Positions 54,814 to 64,000 of a stretch of DNA of 64,000 nucleotides are shown one piece after another; positions within the stretch are counted from its first letter, which is position 1; each line of letters starts with the position of its first letter. The position numbers and the translations under genes were made by a program. Source of the stretch: Galerina marginata (Eukaryota > Basidiomycota > Agaricomycetes > Agaricales > Galerinaceae); assembly GCA_023014335.1 (NCBI GenBank), contig JAECYW010000005.1, forward strand, positions 1,302,001 through 1,366,000. The letters run 5' to 3'. The notes under the pieces were generated by a model that saw only the letters and a list, made by a program, of their open reading frames with translations, made no database searches and had not been told where the DNA came from.

Positions 54814-55796
54814 ATGCGCTCCGTTTTTGCCCTAATACTCGCCGCTGCCTCTGTTTTCGCCACGCCCGTGAAACGAGCCATTGATGGTACGTACCCGCTT
54901 CCTTGTATCCTTTACTTGGTCTCATATTCATTTTTGCACCCTCTCTAGACACCACGGTTCTGAACTTTGCTTTGACTCTCGAGCATCTCGAGAACGCCTT
55001 TTACTCAGGCGCTCTGGCCAAGTTCACCGACATTGACTTTCTCGTAGCTGGCCTACCCCTTGGTGCCCGCGACCGCTTCGAACAAGTCGCGGCTCACGAA
55101 GCAGTGCACGTTAAGTTCCTTAGCGATGCGCTCGGCAGCCAGGCCACCAAGCCATGCACCTATAACTTGTATGATATTCCTTTGCTTTCTAGTATTACAC
55201 CTTACCAATACACGATCGCCTTTCCTAGCCCATACACCGACCCCAAATCCTTCGCTGCTCTCAGCCAGGTCCTCGAGGGTGTGGGCGCATCAGCATACAC
55301 CGGTGCCGCTCAACTCCTTACCAACAAGGACTTCCTCACCGTCGCCGCCAGTATCCTCGCCACGGAAGCCCGCCACGCCAGCTGGGTCGCTTCCGCCGTG
55401 AACGCGGTCACTCCCTGGGGCACCGCATTCGAGACCCCTCTCGGCCTCAATGAGGTATTCACCCTCGCAGCGGGCTTCATCACCTCCTGCCCGTCCTCCA
55501 ACCCCGCACTCCCCGTAAAAGCCTTCCCTGCGCTCACTATAACCGGTGCCACCCCAGGCCAAGCTGCCTCCGTCTCTGCTCCTAAAGCCACCGCCAGTCC
55601 CACGTTCATCGCATTCTTCAACGGACTCGACCAGATTTTTGCGCCAGTCAAGAACGGCAAGGTCACTTTGCCCACGGGTCTGCAAGGCCAGGTATACGCT
55701 GTCGCTACCACTAGCGGGACGGTGGCGACTGACAATGTGATCGTCGCTGGCCCTGCAATTCTATTTTTCGACATCAAGTCGACCAGCGTTTTCTGA
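54814..55796 (+). CDS. Secreted ferritin-like domain protein (Ferritin_2 / Rds1-like)
   Basis: Exons 54814-54886, 54949-55168 and 55229-55796 give 286 residues. A signal peptide (MRSVFALILAAASVFATP) and a KR site precede a four-helix bundle: TVLNFALTLEHLENAFYSGAL (EH pair), DRFEQVAAHEAVHVKFLSDAL (HE..H), FAALSQVLEGVGASAYTGAA and AASILATEARHASWVASAV (E..H). These carry the Glu and His spacing of a di-iron ferritin-like site. The family includes plant desiccation-related PCC13-62 and fungal stress-response Rds1, with no settled activity. The second intron (55169-55228) is 60 bp and stays open, so the gene can also be read through it; splicing gives CTYNFPYTDPKSF, the natural family text. A C-terminal beta-like domain of about 100 residues (PTFIAFFNGLDQIFAPV onward) follows. 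Expected to be outside the cell or in the wall. Confidence 0.88.
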
Positions 55797-56639
55797 TTCC
55801 TCGATTAACGATGCATGATTGCAACACCTGCTTTTGCGTTGGACATTTGCCATCAACGAACTCCCCATTACTATTTCGTTCATTCAATAATTCAGGATGC
55901 CCACTTCAAAATGTTGCTCATTAGGAGCACCACCAAAATGTGTAAATCAGTAGCAAGATTGAAGTTCAATTCTTTCTTATGACCTCTCGTGTTCTCTTGT
56001 TCTCATCCAAGCGAGAACACAAAGAAGGGCTTGCACAGCCCATAAGCATACATTCCGAAGACCAAAAAATGTAGTTCCTGATTGAAGAGATTTGAAGACA
56101 GCTTGGGGATTCTGTTGTAGAGTGAGAAAAGAGAGGGCATGCCGATTTGAATAGCTTCTCAGCAGGGCAACTAGAAATCGGCGTGGCACAAGCGTCCCAC
56201 TCAGTCCAGACGCATACCCGAGTAACAGGGGACACACTTGGTTGAGCGCGTTCTTGTCACTAATCGAGTACCTGAACGAGCCGTCTATACGAGAAAGAGT
56301 AAACAACTCACTCTATTTCTTTGAAAGATATTTGGCGAGCAAGGAGTGCCAAAATTGGTAATTTTACCTAATTATGGCAATGCTGATGCCAAACTCTTGA
56401 ATATGCGACCTGAAATTTTCATATCCTATCGATGCATTTTGGCGATTAAAACGTTCCTTACTACCTGGAAGGGATATCACGTATGGTGACCTTCTCACAT
56501 TCATTCAAGGCTACTCAACAATATTCATGTCGAATTTGCCACATTTCGTAAATGATCTTTCCGACTCAAAATATCACTTTACATGACAAGGCATAATATG
56601 TTCCTGTGTGTTCAAATATGAGCTTTTCAGTACATGTAT

Positions 56640-56930
56640 ATTTAGAACCTTTTACCAAGTTATAGCCCTACAATATCTTTTGCCAGCACTTTAGACTATG
56701 ACCCAATCATCATATAAACTCCATAAAATTACCTGATGGGTTAAACTTCTTCAAAACGCAGGCTGCATAACGGAAAAGTTCTCCACAAAAACTCAGAAAA
56801 CCGTGCGATATCTATTAGGAAGCCAAAGGAGGTACATTGAGGCTGAACCAAAGAATCTACCCTGTGTCACAACCGTATCGTTTGAAAGCTACCTTGACGA
56901 TCCAGTGGGCGTTGGTTCGGCTTTTGCAGC
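56640..56930. repeat. Diverged repeat, copy A
   Basis: It aligns with copy B (61057-61270): TTTAGAACCTTTTACCAAGT against TTTAGGACCTCTACCAGAGT, then CAATATCTTTTGCCAGCACTTTA, GATGGGTT, TCAAAACGCAGGC, CAGAAAAC and ACAACCGTATCGTTTGAAAGC. The end (GAAAGCTACCTTGACGATCCAGT) matches copy C at 62266. Overall identity looks near three in four with small gaps. Its origin is not clear. Confidence 0.75.
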
Positions 56931-58352
56931 GTTACATGTACTAGCCGGCAAACCCCTTTATCTAATTTTAGTCCTACAATATGCTTCTATTGATGACGCC
57001 ATCAAAAATTCCGTCCTAAGCAACCTTTTGTTCACTTTTCACCTTTTTTCTCCGCACATAATGTTATCCTTTATACATATTCATAATCCCCCTGTTTCTG
57101 TGAACACAACTATGTAAAAATTTTCCTCAAATCATGTTGCAATGTCTATGTGATAAAAATAGATTTCACCGCTTCGCTCTCCTTTTGCCCCTCATAAGAT
57201 CTTCATTTTGTCTGTCCCTTCACTTTTCTTCCTCTAAGCGCGATCTCCTGGTTAATGTGATTCTAATGATCCAATCTTTTTCCTTAAATAACCTTACCAT
57301 CGTATACCCAATCCAGGTGCATTATTTATTCGTTCTATGATGGCTCTAAGATAGATCTCACCTGTTTACGCTCTCTTACATCCCGTAACATCTTCATTTC
57401 ATCTCTCCCCCAATATTTTATTATTCAGGTGCAGTCCCTTGATGAATGCGACATCAACAGTATAATTTTTACTCACGAAACAAAATGAACGACGACGGCA
57501 ACGACTGAAATAATCGAGACCGCTGTCCGTGCGACGGCAGCTATTGGTATTCCAGCACCCCGACTTCCCGCGTCCTAGACCCCGCGGCTCATTTCTACAC
57601 CTCCACGTTACGCTGCCAGTGTCGCAGGGGCGTCTTCCTTATATATCAGGCAACGGCTGTCTCGATCCAGGAGACAGGATCCGGAATCCAGGACGGCTGC
57701 TATGAGGAGCGACGAAAGACAGCGACCACGACTGGATAGTCGATGGCGCCGTCTGTGTCACCTGGCAGTGGGGAGATGCTGGTACGTCCCTACAACCCGC
57801 ACCCACATCCCACGTTCTCCCGTGGCTGCAGCTCCAGCCGTTGAACGAAAGAGCGAACGTAGGAGGGGCCGTAAGGACGGGCAGCGACGACGACGACGAC
57901 TATGAAGATAGTCGAGACTGTGGGACGGCGGGCAGTACTGCGCGTCAGAGGGGCGGCAATGTTGACGGGGCGGGGTGGCTTGTTTTGCGGTGAGTCGCTT
58001 GCTTGACTCCTTGCACGGGTTTTTGACTAACCTCCGTGCAGCGAGGGTGCATGCTGTGACTTGAGGGATGTAGGTGTGGAGGACTGCGAGTCGAGGAAAC
58101 GGGAAGTGGGCGGGTAGGCAATGACGGGACTTGACGGTGATGTCGCAACATTGAAGTCCCGAGTTTGTGAGTGGCTGAAAACAAGGTCAGTAACTTTCAA
58201 CGATGATATAAATGAATACTTACTATTTTTTGTTCTAATTGTGTCCAAAAACTCGGGTGTAGCAAGCCCCCCATTTTTGCTTGCCAGCACAACTGGCATA
58301 GCGAAGCGTTCTTTAATGATCGCACTGCCCTCCCACGCAACGGACTTTCAGA

Positions 58353-58377
58353 CAAGACCGTTCAGTGAACGGTCTTG
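58353..58377. repeat. Perfect 25-bp palindrome (12-bp arms, 1-base centre)
   Basis: CAAGACCGTTCA, one G, then its exact reverse complement TGAACGGTCTTG. It lies 140 bases upstream of the NACHT gene start. It may be a dimeric regulator site, a hairpin in the 5' leader, or the join of two transposon ends. Confidence 0.9.
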
Positions 58378-58516
58378 GTATGAGACTACCCCTTGCCCCA
58401 GCATGAATGTTCATTCCTGTATGGAAACAACGTCAAACACACGGAAAGAGTGTTAGCGTTCTTGCTCTAGACTCTCACCTACCCGCCAACGACTGTCTTC
58501 ACCCCACCCCTACCCT

Positions 58517-60992
58517 ATGTCTATGCCATCGATGTTCTCGTCTCATACATTGGTCACAGGTGGAATATTCACCCAGAACATCGACACCAGGCAAATCCAG
58601 GTGACGCAGCAGAAAGGTGAAAGATTTCCTACCCAATTACAATTGACGACCACCCCTAATTTCCTACCTCTAGGGGCCTTTGAACGTCTTCAAGAGGCCG
58701 CCTCCCCAGCGGCGTTTCATGATTCTGGAGAGCGTCATGATCCTCCAAAATGCCATCCAAACACGAGAGTTGCTGTCCTGAAGAAGATCATGAACTGGAT
58801 CCTCGGTCTTGATCCCAATATAAGATATGGTCTCATCATGTGGCTATATGGACCAGCAGGATCAGGCAAGTCAGCCATCGCGCAGAGCATTGCAGAATGG
58901 CCTTTTGACCAGAAAATTCTGCTTGCAAGTTACTTCTTCTTGCGATCTGACTCAACACGTAATCACCCCCGATCTCTTATCGCTACCATCGCATATCAAA
59001 TAGCGTCATATTTTCCCGGTGTTCGCGACCTCATTCTAACGGTCATCGATGGCGACCCCCTTATCTTCACCCGGTCACTTATCACCCAGATTTACACCCT
59101 CGTAGTCCAGCCTCTCCGACAACTCAATGTACGCTTCGCTGATCCCAAGTCCAGACGGCTTATTATCATCGATGGCCTTGATGAATGTGTGGACCACGAC
59201 GGACAAGTAGATATCCTTCGCACAATCACGAAAGCTTTGCAAGAGCACCACTTAGAGTTCATCTTCCTCGTGGCCTGCCGTCCTGAACACGATCTCACAC
59301 ATTTTTTCGGCTCGGGATACCTCCATGAAATCACTGTTCGCCTTCCTCTGGACGATGAATACCAGTCCTTGTCCGACATTGAGCATTTTCTACGGGACAA
59401 ATTCAACGAAATCAAAACATATCACCCGTTCCACGCACTGATTCCCCCAGAGTGGCCAACGTCGTCGGCACTGAACACCCTGGTACAAAAATCATCAGGA
59501 CAGTTTATTTATGCAGCGATGGTAATCAAGTTCGTTAAATCAACTCGACACCGGCCCACAAATCGTCTCGAAATGGTACTTGGCCTATGTTCCACTGCTG
59601 GTAGTTGCAACTTGCCTTTTGCGGAGCTAGATGCCTTGTATTACCATGTCTTCTCTAGTGTCCAAGATGTTGAGTCTGTGTTACAGGTTTTGGCCTTTCA
59701 AATACTCCAAAGACAGTCTGGGTATGTGTTTCATGTGAAGGCCATAGAAAAACTTCTGGGGCTCGAAAAGGGGGACATCTGCATAATATTCTGTGATCTT
59801 CACTCAATCATCGATATTTCGAAGAATGTTATACATTTCCACCATGCATCCCTTGAAGATTTTCTTTTAAATCAATCACGTTCTGGGGAATTTTCCATCA
59901 TTGTTCCCCGCCGACATCTCGAATTCGCAGAAATGTTTTTTCCTTATCGCAGTGAGTGTGTCCTACAACTACTTATTCACTTCCTAATGCTTCTCTCATA
60001 GATTTCTCTCGTCATTCTATCGAAATTTGCGCGTGGCATCTTCGTCAAGCATTGCCAGGGGATAAACTTCACAAATATATTCAGGATCTGGACCTCACTA
60101 GCTTGCTCCATTCACCTGAATCTAGCTTGCGTGTGCCATTTCTCTTAGAATCCATCAAGCACTCCGTAAGAATTTGACATTTTCAAGGTGTTGTTACGAG
60201 CTTCTGACACCAATCTCTAAGCAATTCAAAGATGCCCAGGAACTATATCGTCACCATGTTCAATCGTTCGACAAATATGCAGCAGACAAGATAAAAAATT
60301 ACTACACGGACAAGCAATTGACTGCCCTTGTTGCATTTGCCTCTCTGCGCCACCTGACGAAGAACTACTTCCTTGAAGCATCAGTCACTGGCAAAATGTG
60401 CGAAGACGTATTCCAACTGGATGAAGGACTCAGATTTGTTGATCGACAAAGCCTCAGACTTCTCTCTGTGTACCGTGATTTGGACTTATCTGGTAGAGGT
60501 CAAGATATCTACGTGGACTTCACAGAAGAATTTCTTGCCGACAGAACTAGATCGGCAAATTGCGGTCTAGATGCGGGAATATATGCTAGTGGGGCGATAT
60601 ATTTCCTCGAGTACACCCGCGACTATCTGCTGCCTTTGATTCGCAGGGAAAACGAGAAAGGGATTCGTAAAAATAGCCCGTGGAAATGGCGCAGAAGGAT
60701 GAATTCAACAAGTTATGCATACAAATGGACCCACAAATCCGCCTTTCCTTCAGTGGAGAACTACTGCAACAAGTTCTGGCGTCAGGATATCGGGACCTCT
60801 GCATATATGCTCTGTTACACTAGTATGGTCCTTCTGGGAGCCTTGCTCGCAAAGGCAGGAAGGTCTGAGGAACTGATGAATTTAGCCCGAAGGTCCACAT
60901 TCGGGCCCTCCTTCAAGGATGTTTGCAACAACATGAGGATTGGGAAGAAAGCGATTGCCCGTTATCTGCAACGCATGGCCAGGGGAGAGTGA
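58517..60992 (+). CDS. NACHT-domain NTPase (fungal NLR-like)
   Basis: Exons 58517-59951, 60002-60165 and 60222-60992 give 789 residues. After a short N-terminal part, FHDSGERHDPPKCHPNT leads into the NACHT domain. It has Walker A in WLYGPAGSGKSAIAQ (about residue 116), YFFLRSDSTRNHPRSL, Walker B in RLIIIDGLDECVDHDG, then FLVACRPEHDL and SSGQFIYAAMVIKFVKS. The typical helical tail of this family follows (YYHVFSSVQDVESVLQVLA, HASLEDFLLN). The last 260 residues from QFKDAQELYRHHVQSFDKY are an unknown helical region with no WD40, ankyrin or TPR repeats seen. Mushroom NACHT proteins are thought to be STAND switches in nonself recognition or cell death, but few are tested. For the last intron I chose the 56-bp form with a CTGAC branch; the other acceptor, at 60200, would give a 35-bp intron. 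A diverged repeat flanks it on both sides. Confidence 0.88.
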
Positions 60993-61056
60993 GAAAAACA
61001 GTTGGTGGGACGGCAAAATTAGCTCACATTAATTCTTACTTTCCACCACATATATT

Positions 61057-61270
61057 TAGGACCTCTACCAGAGTTACAGCCTGCAATATCTTTTGCCGGC
61101 ACTTTATATACCTTAGACTACGACGCATAACATGTAGACCCTGTAATATGTGCATGTTTGATGGGTTGGAGGTCCTCAAAACGCAGGCAGTGCAGCTGAA
61201 AAGCTCCACATAGAAATCCAGAAAACAGTATTATTTAGGAGGAGGTAGAACAACCGTATCGTTTAGAAGC
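61057..61270. repeat. Diverged repeat, copy B
   Basis: It is the closest match to copy A and starts 65 bases after the NACHT stop codon. It shares CAATATCTTTTGCC, GATGGGTT, CAAAACGCAGGC, CAGAAAAC and ACAACCGTATCGTTT with A in the same order and orientation. Confidence 0.75.
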
Positions 61271-61539
61271 TTCTTGACCTCTCTTTGTGAGAGACTTTGA
61301 TGAGCAGGCGAGCAGGAAGGAACAGACTTCTTTTGTTGCTTTTTTTTGCCATCACGTTGGTAAGATAACGGTGGGTAGACCCCAGAAAGGTGATGTAAGT
61401 AAAGACCCGGCAGTTTACTAAACAGGGTCCATTCCAGACAAATTTTCCACAGAACAAAACGCGAAGGACGGGGTGGGCTTTCCTGCCAGTGACCTCACGG
61501 CTGCGAATTTACATAGGTGCTGCACTAATTTAAAACCAA

Positions 61540-61712
61540 CGCTCAGGAGGAGTGTTCAAAAAAACAGGGAGCAGCGCAGGCGGATATCGACTTCTCGAGC
61601 TCCACAGCGTAAAGGACAGGGAACGCCGCCACCTGAGGAAGAACTGCCTCCAGCCTTATGGTGGCGCCAAGAGAGAGAGAAATGGAGAGGCAGAAGCCGC
61701 CATGGGGTAATC
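61540..61712 (+). pseudogene. Decayed copy of the last exon of the SAP30BP-like gene
   Basis: This stretch follows 52685-52895 in the same order: CAACGCTCAGGAGGAGTGTTC against CTGACGCTCAGAAGGAGCGTTC, then ACAG.GAGCAGCGCAGG, ATATCGACTTCTCGAGCTC, GCCGCCACC, CAGCC.TATGGT, GGCGCCAAGAGAGAGA and AGAGGCAGAA. Several deletions and stops break the frame, and it lacks the other exons. The base run just before it (AATTTAAAAC) resembles the intron end of the intact gene (AATTCAAAG), so it came from DNA duplication rather than from an mRNA. Confidence 0.8.
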
Positions 61713-62261
61713 ATTAGACTAGGCTCTGTCTCTTGGTTGTATATCAACGCAAATTTTCGGAGTAAATCAGTTTCCCGTCGTAGTACTCTCAGCATGTTAC
61801 TGCGTTCAGCCCTCGAAGAGACAAAGAATGGTCCTGGGTGCGTCTGGGACGTCAGTCAAGCGGGGATTGGATTACGACCATGCGCAAGGCAGATTGCCAA
61901 GAAACATCGCTGCAGTTCAATCCAGTAGTGAGAATGCGCCAGGAGCGACCTCAAAATTTCGACGAGTCTGGACGGATCTCGGCGCCTCCGACGCTGAGTC
62001 TAATTTGAGAGTTCTCAATCCATAATGGTAGAAGACTTCCATGCACATCGTACTATAGAGCCTTTGCGGCCCATGGTCCTTAACGGAGACTGGGCTCGAG
62101 TCTATCTCTAAGACGTTCCAACAGGCCAGGTCTGCGTCTTACACGGAATACCAATACGCCGTTCGGCACTGTGGGTCAAGTTTGGTGTGTCCGGCAAGCG
62201 TTCGACGCACATCTTTTACGGAATGAGAGGGCCAGCTGACTATTCCGTCCAGAACACTGTG

Positions 62262-62316
62262 TTCCGAAAGCTACCTTGACGATCCAGTAGAGGGTATCAA
62301 ACGGAATAGGTTCGGA
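62262..62316. repeat. Diverged repeat, copy C (short)
   Basis: CGAAAGCTACCTTGACGATCCAGT followed after a small gap by GGTTCGGAGC, matching the end of copy A (TGAAAGCTACCTTGACGATCCAGT then GGTTCGGCTT). Only this end part is present. Confidence 0.7.
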
Positions 62317-62553
62317 GCAAGCCGCCTTGCTCCGGTCCGGCTCCAAAATCCGCCAAACATTGCACCTGTTTGCGCAGCAAACACTCACCGGCAGAAGAAC
62401 GGCGGCTTGGAACGAACCTACAAACGGAAGAGCAAGAAATGACTTCGGAAGGCGATCGGATAGCTCCGGACATGTGATAAGCGAGAGTTTCGGACGACCG
62501 GGATCAGCAACAGTCTTATAAGTCGAGGTCATCGTCTATGCTCCTCTCCCAAC

Positions 62554-64000
62554 ATGTCTGCAGGCTTCCGCATTACCCCTGCGATATGGGACAAGATCCA
62601 CCATTTTGCCTCTTTTCCACAGACTGGCGGTCAGTTCACTGCTCAACACCGTGGCACCCAACTCACATTGGCGATACCCCACAGTCTCGCTGCAGCAGAT
62701 GGTGCTCTTTGGGCAGAACCCTAGCCAGGGCACACTCCTGAAAGCCAGCCAATTCCTCTCAGGTCCGTTCGTCGTCGTCGAGCACCATTTTGACTCGCAG
62801 AGGACTCACTCGCATTGTTTCTGCAGAGGAGCTGCCTGTTCGCTTAGCGCATCGTGTGAAGGAGCTCGATGAACTGCCCCACAACCTCAGCGCGATGCCA
62901 TCCATCAAGAAGGTCAAGAACTGGTACGCCCAGTCGTTCGAGGTGCGTCCATGTCGAACCTCGTGTGACCTCCGCATCTGTTAACGCCGACTACGCTAAA
63001 CCCGCAGGAGCTCATCAACTTTCCGGCTATCGCACTACCCAACGATATTCGACAGGCGTTGATGATATCGAAGCCCGAAGAGCATCACCTACCAGAGTCG
63101 AAGCCTAATTTCTTCAGTGCTCCGTATTCGCAGGTCCAGCAGCAGCACAGCATGAACATGACCGCCACTGGTCACCCCAGTATACAAGGGAACGGAAACG
63201 GATTTAACAAGCTGAAGCTACGAGTACCCATGGAGAAACGGTGCGTTTTCTTTCCATGCGATGTTTCCCTTCTTTTCTTTTTGGGCGTCTTACTGTGATG
63301 GTGGGCAACTTATCGCGGAACTTGGCGACTTTGGGCTCACCTTGTGCTCAACTGTAAACAAGTCAGATAGCGAGTTGGAAAAAATGACTTTCCACCGCTA
63401 TTTGGGTGTTTACCAGGTTTTTCATGACTGGCTCAAAGTCACCTCCCAACGTCGGTCCCAACTTGATGCCCGCTTTAACGAGGATCGAGGGTTTGTGCGC
63501 CTTGAGTATGTTTTCGGCAGAGTTTTCCTGCCTGCCGCGGGATTTGGCTGTTGGGCAATTAGATTCTCTTTTGGGGAGACACGGAGGTTGGAGACTGGAA
63601 GTGAAGCTTGGCTTCAATGTTGTGATCAGGGCTCCATCTCAGTTGGGACTCTGGTTGGGACATGGTAGTCCAATCTACCAATATCGGTTTCCTGACTCCA
63701 CAAAAACTCGGAACCGTCGTTGTGATGAATAACCGAAACAAACTTTCTCTCATTCTCACTTTTGATACCACGATTTCTAACGCTACATTCACACCCATCG
63801 CAGATATTACGCCAACACGAACAACATCACCTGGCCGCCAGAAGTACAGGACTACAACAAGCGGTTCACAAAGGTGCTGGAGCACATCAAGATGCGACAC
63901 GACCCGACAGTGACGACGGTGGCGCAGGGAGTGCTGGAGTGGAAGCGGAGTCAAGAGGCGAAGAGCATCGGGCTGGACATGCAAGCGTGGCTGGACCGAT
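62554..64000 (+). CDS. Mitochondrial pyruvate dehydrogenase kinase, 5' part (cut by window end)
   Basis: Exons 62554-62629, 62685-62762, 62827-62942, 63008-63240 and one from 63804 to the window end. The protein starts MSAGFRITPAIWDKIHHFA, with little classic presequence. It continues TGVSLQQMVLFGQNPSQGT, EELPVRLAHRVKELDELPHNLS, PSIKKVKNWYAQSFEELINFP, YYANTNNITWPPEVQDYNK and VAQGVLEWKRSQEAKS. These are signatures of the N-terminal helical domain of PDK/BCKDK-type kinases, which phosphorylate the E1 alpha subunit and shut down the pyruvate (or branched-chain) dehydrogenase complex in the matrix. The GHKL kinase domain lies beyond the window. An insert near KLKLRVPMEKR (Gln/His/Asn-rich) is typical of fungal members. 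The last intron (563 bp) is ten times the local norm. Choice between PDK and BCKDK is not possible here, so no symbol is given. Confidence 0.9.
63241..63803 (+). other. Unusually long intron of the kinase gene
   Basis: Donor GTGCGT and acceptor CATCGCAG give 563 bp, while nearly all other introns here are 45-75 bp. A plus-strand frame (63406-63732) stays open for 108 codons but shows no family motif. The intron could contain an alternative exon, a noncoding RNA or a relic of an insertion. Confidence 0.6.

Larger units (their letters stand above)
55797..58516. other. 2.7 kb gene-free, AT-rich then GC-rich region with repeats
   Basis: No gene seen. It holds one copy of a diverged repeat (about 56640-56930), a GC-rich block with GACGACGACGACGAC near 57882, and a perfect 25-bp palindrome at 58353-58377, all upstream of the NACHT gene. 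Confidence 0.5.
60993..62553. other. Gene-free region after the NACHT gene, rich in relics
   Basis: It holds repeat copy B, the SAP30BP-like exon relic, repeat copy C, and the promoter of the kinase gene. Open frames here lack family features. Confidence 0.55.

Noticed and set aside
57870..57905. GACGAC run as a protein-coding acidic tract
   Set aside because: No open gene surrounds it; it is a short simple repeat in noncoding DNA.
60166..60200. A 35-bp last intron in the NACHT gene
   Set aside because: A 56-bp alternative ending at 60221 has a CTGAC branch point at a normal distance and keeps frame, which fits the local intron size.
1..64000. CRISPR arrays, rRNA or tRNA genes
   Set aside because: No regularly spaced repeats and no tRNA- or rRNA-like sequence were seen by eye; a covariance-model scan would be needed to exclude tRNAs fully.

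Overview
This is nuclear DNA of a filamentous basidiomycete, most likely a mushroom-forming Agaricomycete. Genes are dense and split by many short introns, mostly 45-65 bp, with GTRNGT-type donors and CTRAY-like branch points 10-20 nt before the acceptor. Typically fungal families occur together: a Tup1 corepressor, a DUF4470-MYND protein, an HNH-type protein, a NACHT NTPase and a secreted ferritin-like protein. All gene models were read by hand from reading frame and splice consensus. Where the frame is in doubt, the entry says so.

1-15 kb: A long LINE-type retrotransposon on the minus strand is open through 2280 codons and keeps its endonuclease, reverse transcriptase and RNase H motifs. 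It is followed by a four-exon cytochrome b561-like membrane protein, a 297-residue unknown protein with a possible MED25 ACID/PTOV-like core, a 2.5 kb gene-free stretch and a minus-strand winged-helix plus coiled-coil gene.

15-28 kb: A nine-exon MFS sugar porter, an FHA/coiled-coil/tail-anchored protein of the SLMAP/Far9-Far10 (STRIPAK) type, and a divergent pair made of an HNH-like protein and a MYND-DUF4470 protein with a suspected frame break.

28-46 kb: A cluster of three GH27 alpha-galactosidases. Two are tandem minus-strand copies with cleavable signal peptides. The third is on the plus strand and starts with a membrane anchor. Between copies two and three lie a kinetochore Sos7-like protein and the pre-mRNA 3'-end endonuclease Ysh1/CPSF73, divergent from one intergenic region. 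The third copy converges on Tup1.

46-53 kb: A gene-poor stretch with one candidate small secreted cysteine-rich protein, then GPI8 (GPI transamidase) and an SAP30BP/HCNGP-like protein, transcribed divergently.

53-64 kb: An evolutionarily restless block. It holds a broken NACHT 5' relic, a ferritin-like secreted gene, three scattered copies of a diverged repeat, an intact NACHT NTPase gene with a 25-bp palindrome just upstream, a decayed copy of the last SAP30BP exon, and finally the 5' part of mitochondrial pyruvate dehydrogenase kinase, cut by the window end. The mix of relics suggests segmental duplication and decay around the NACHT gene. I saw no rRNA, tRNA or CRISPR.
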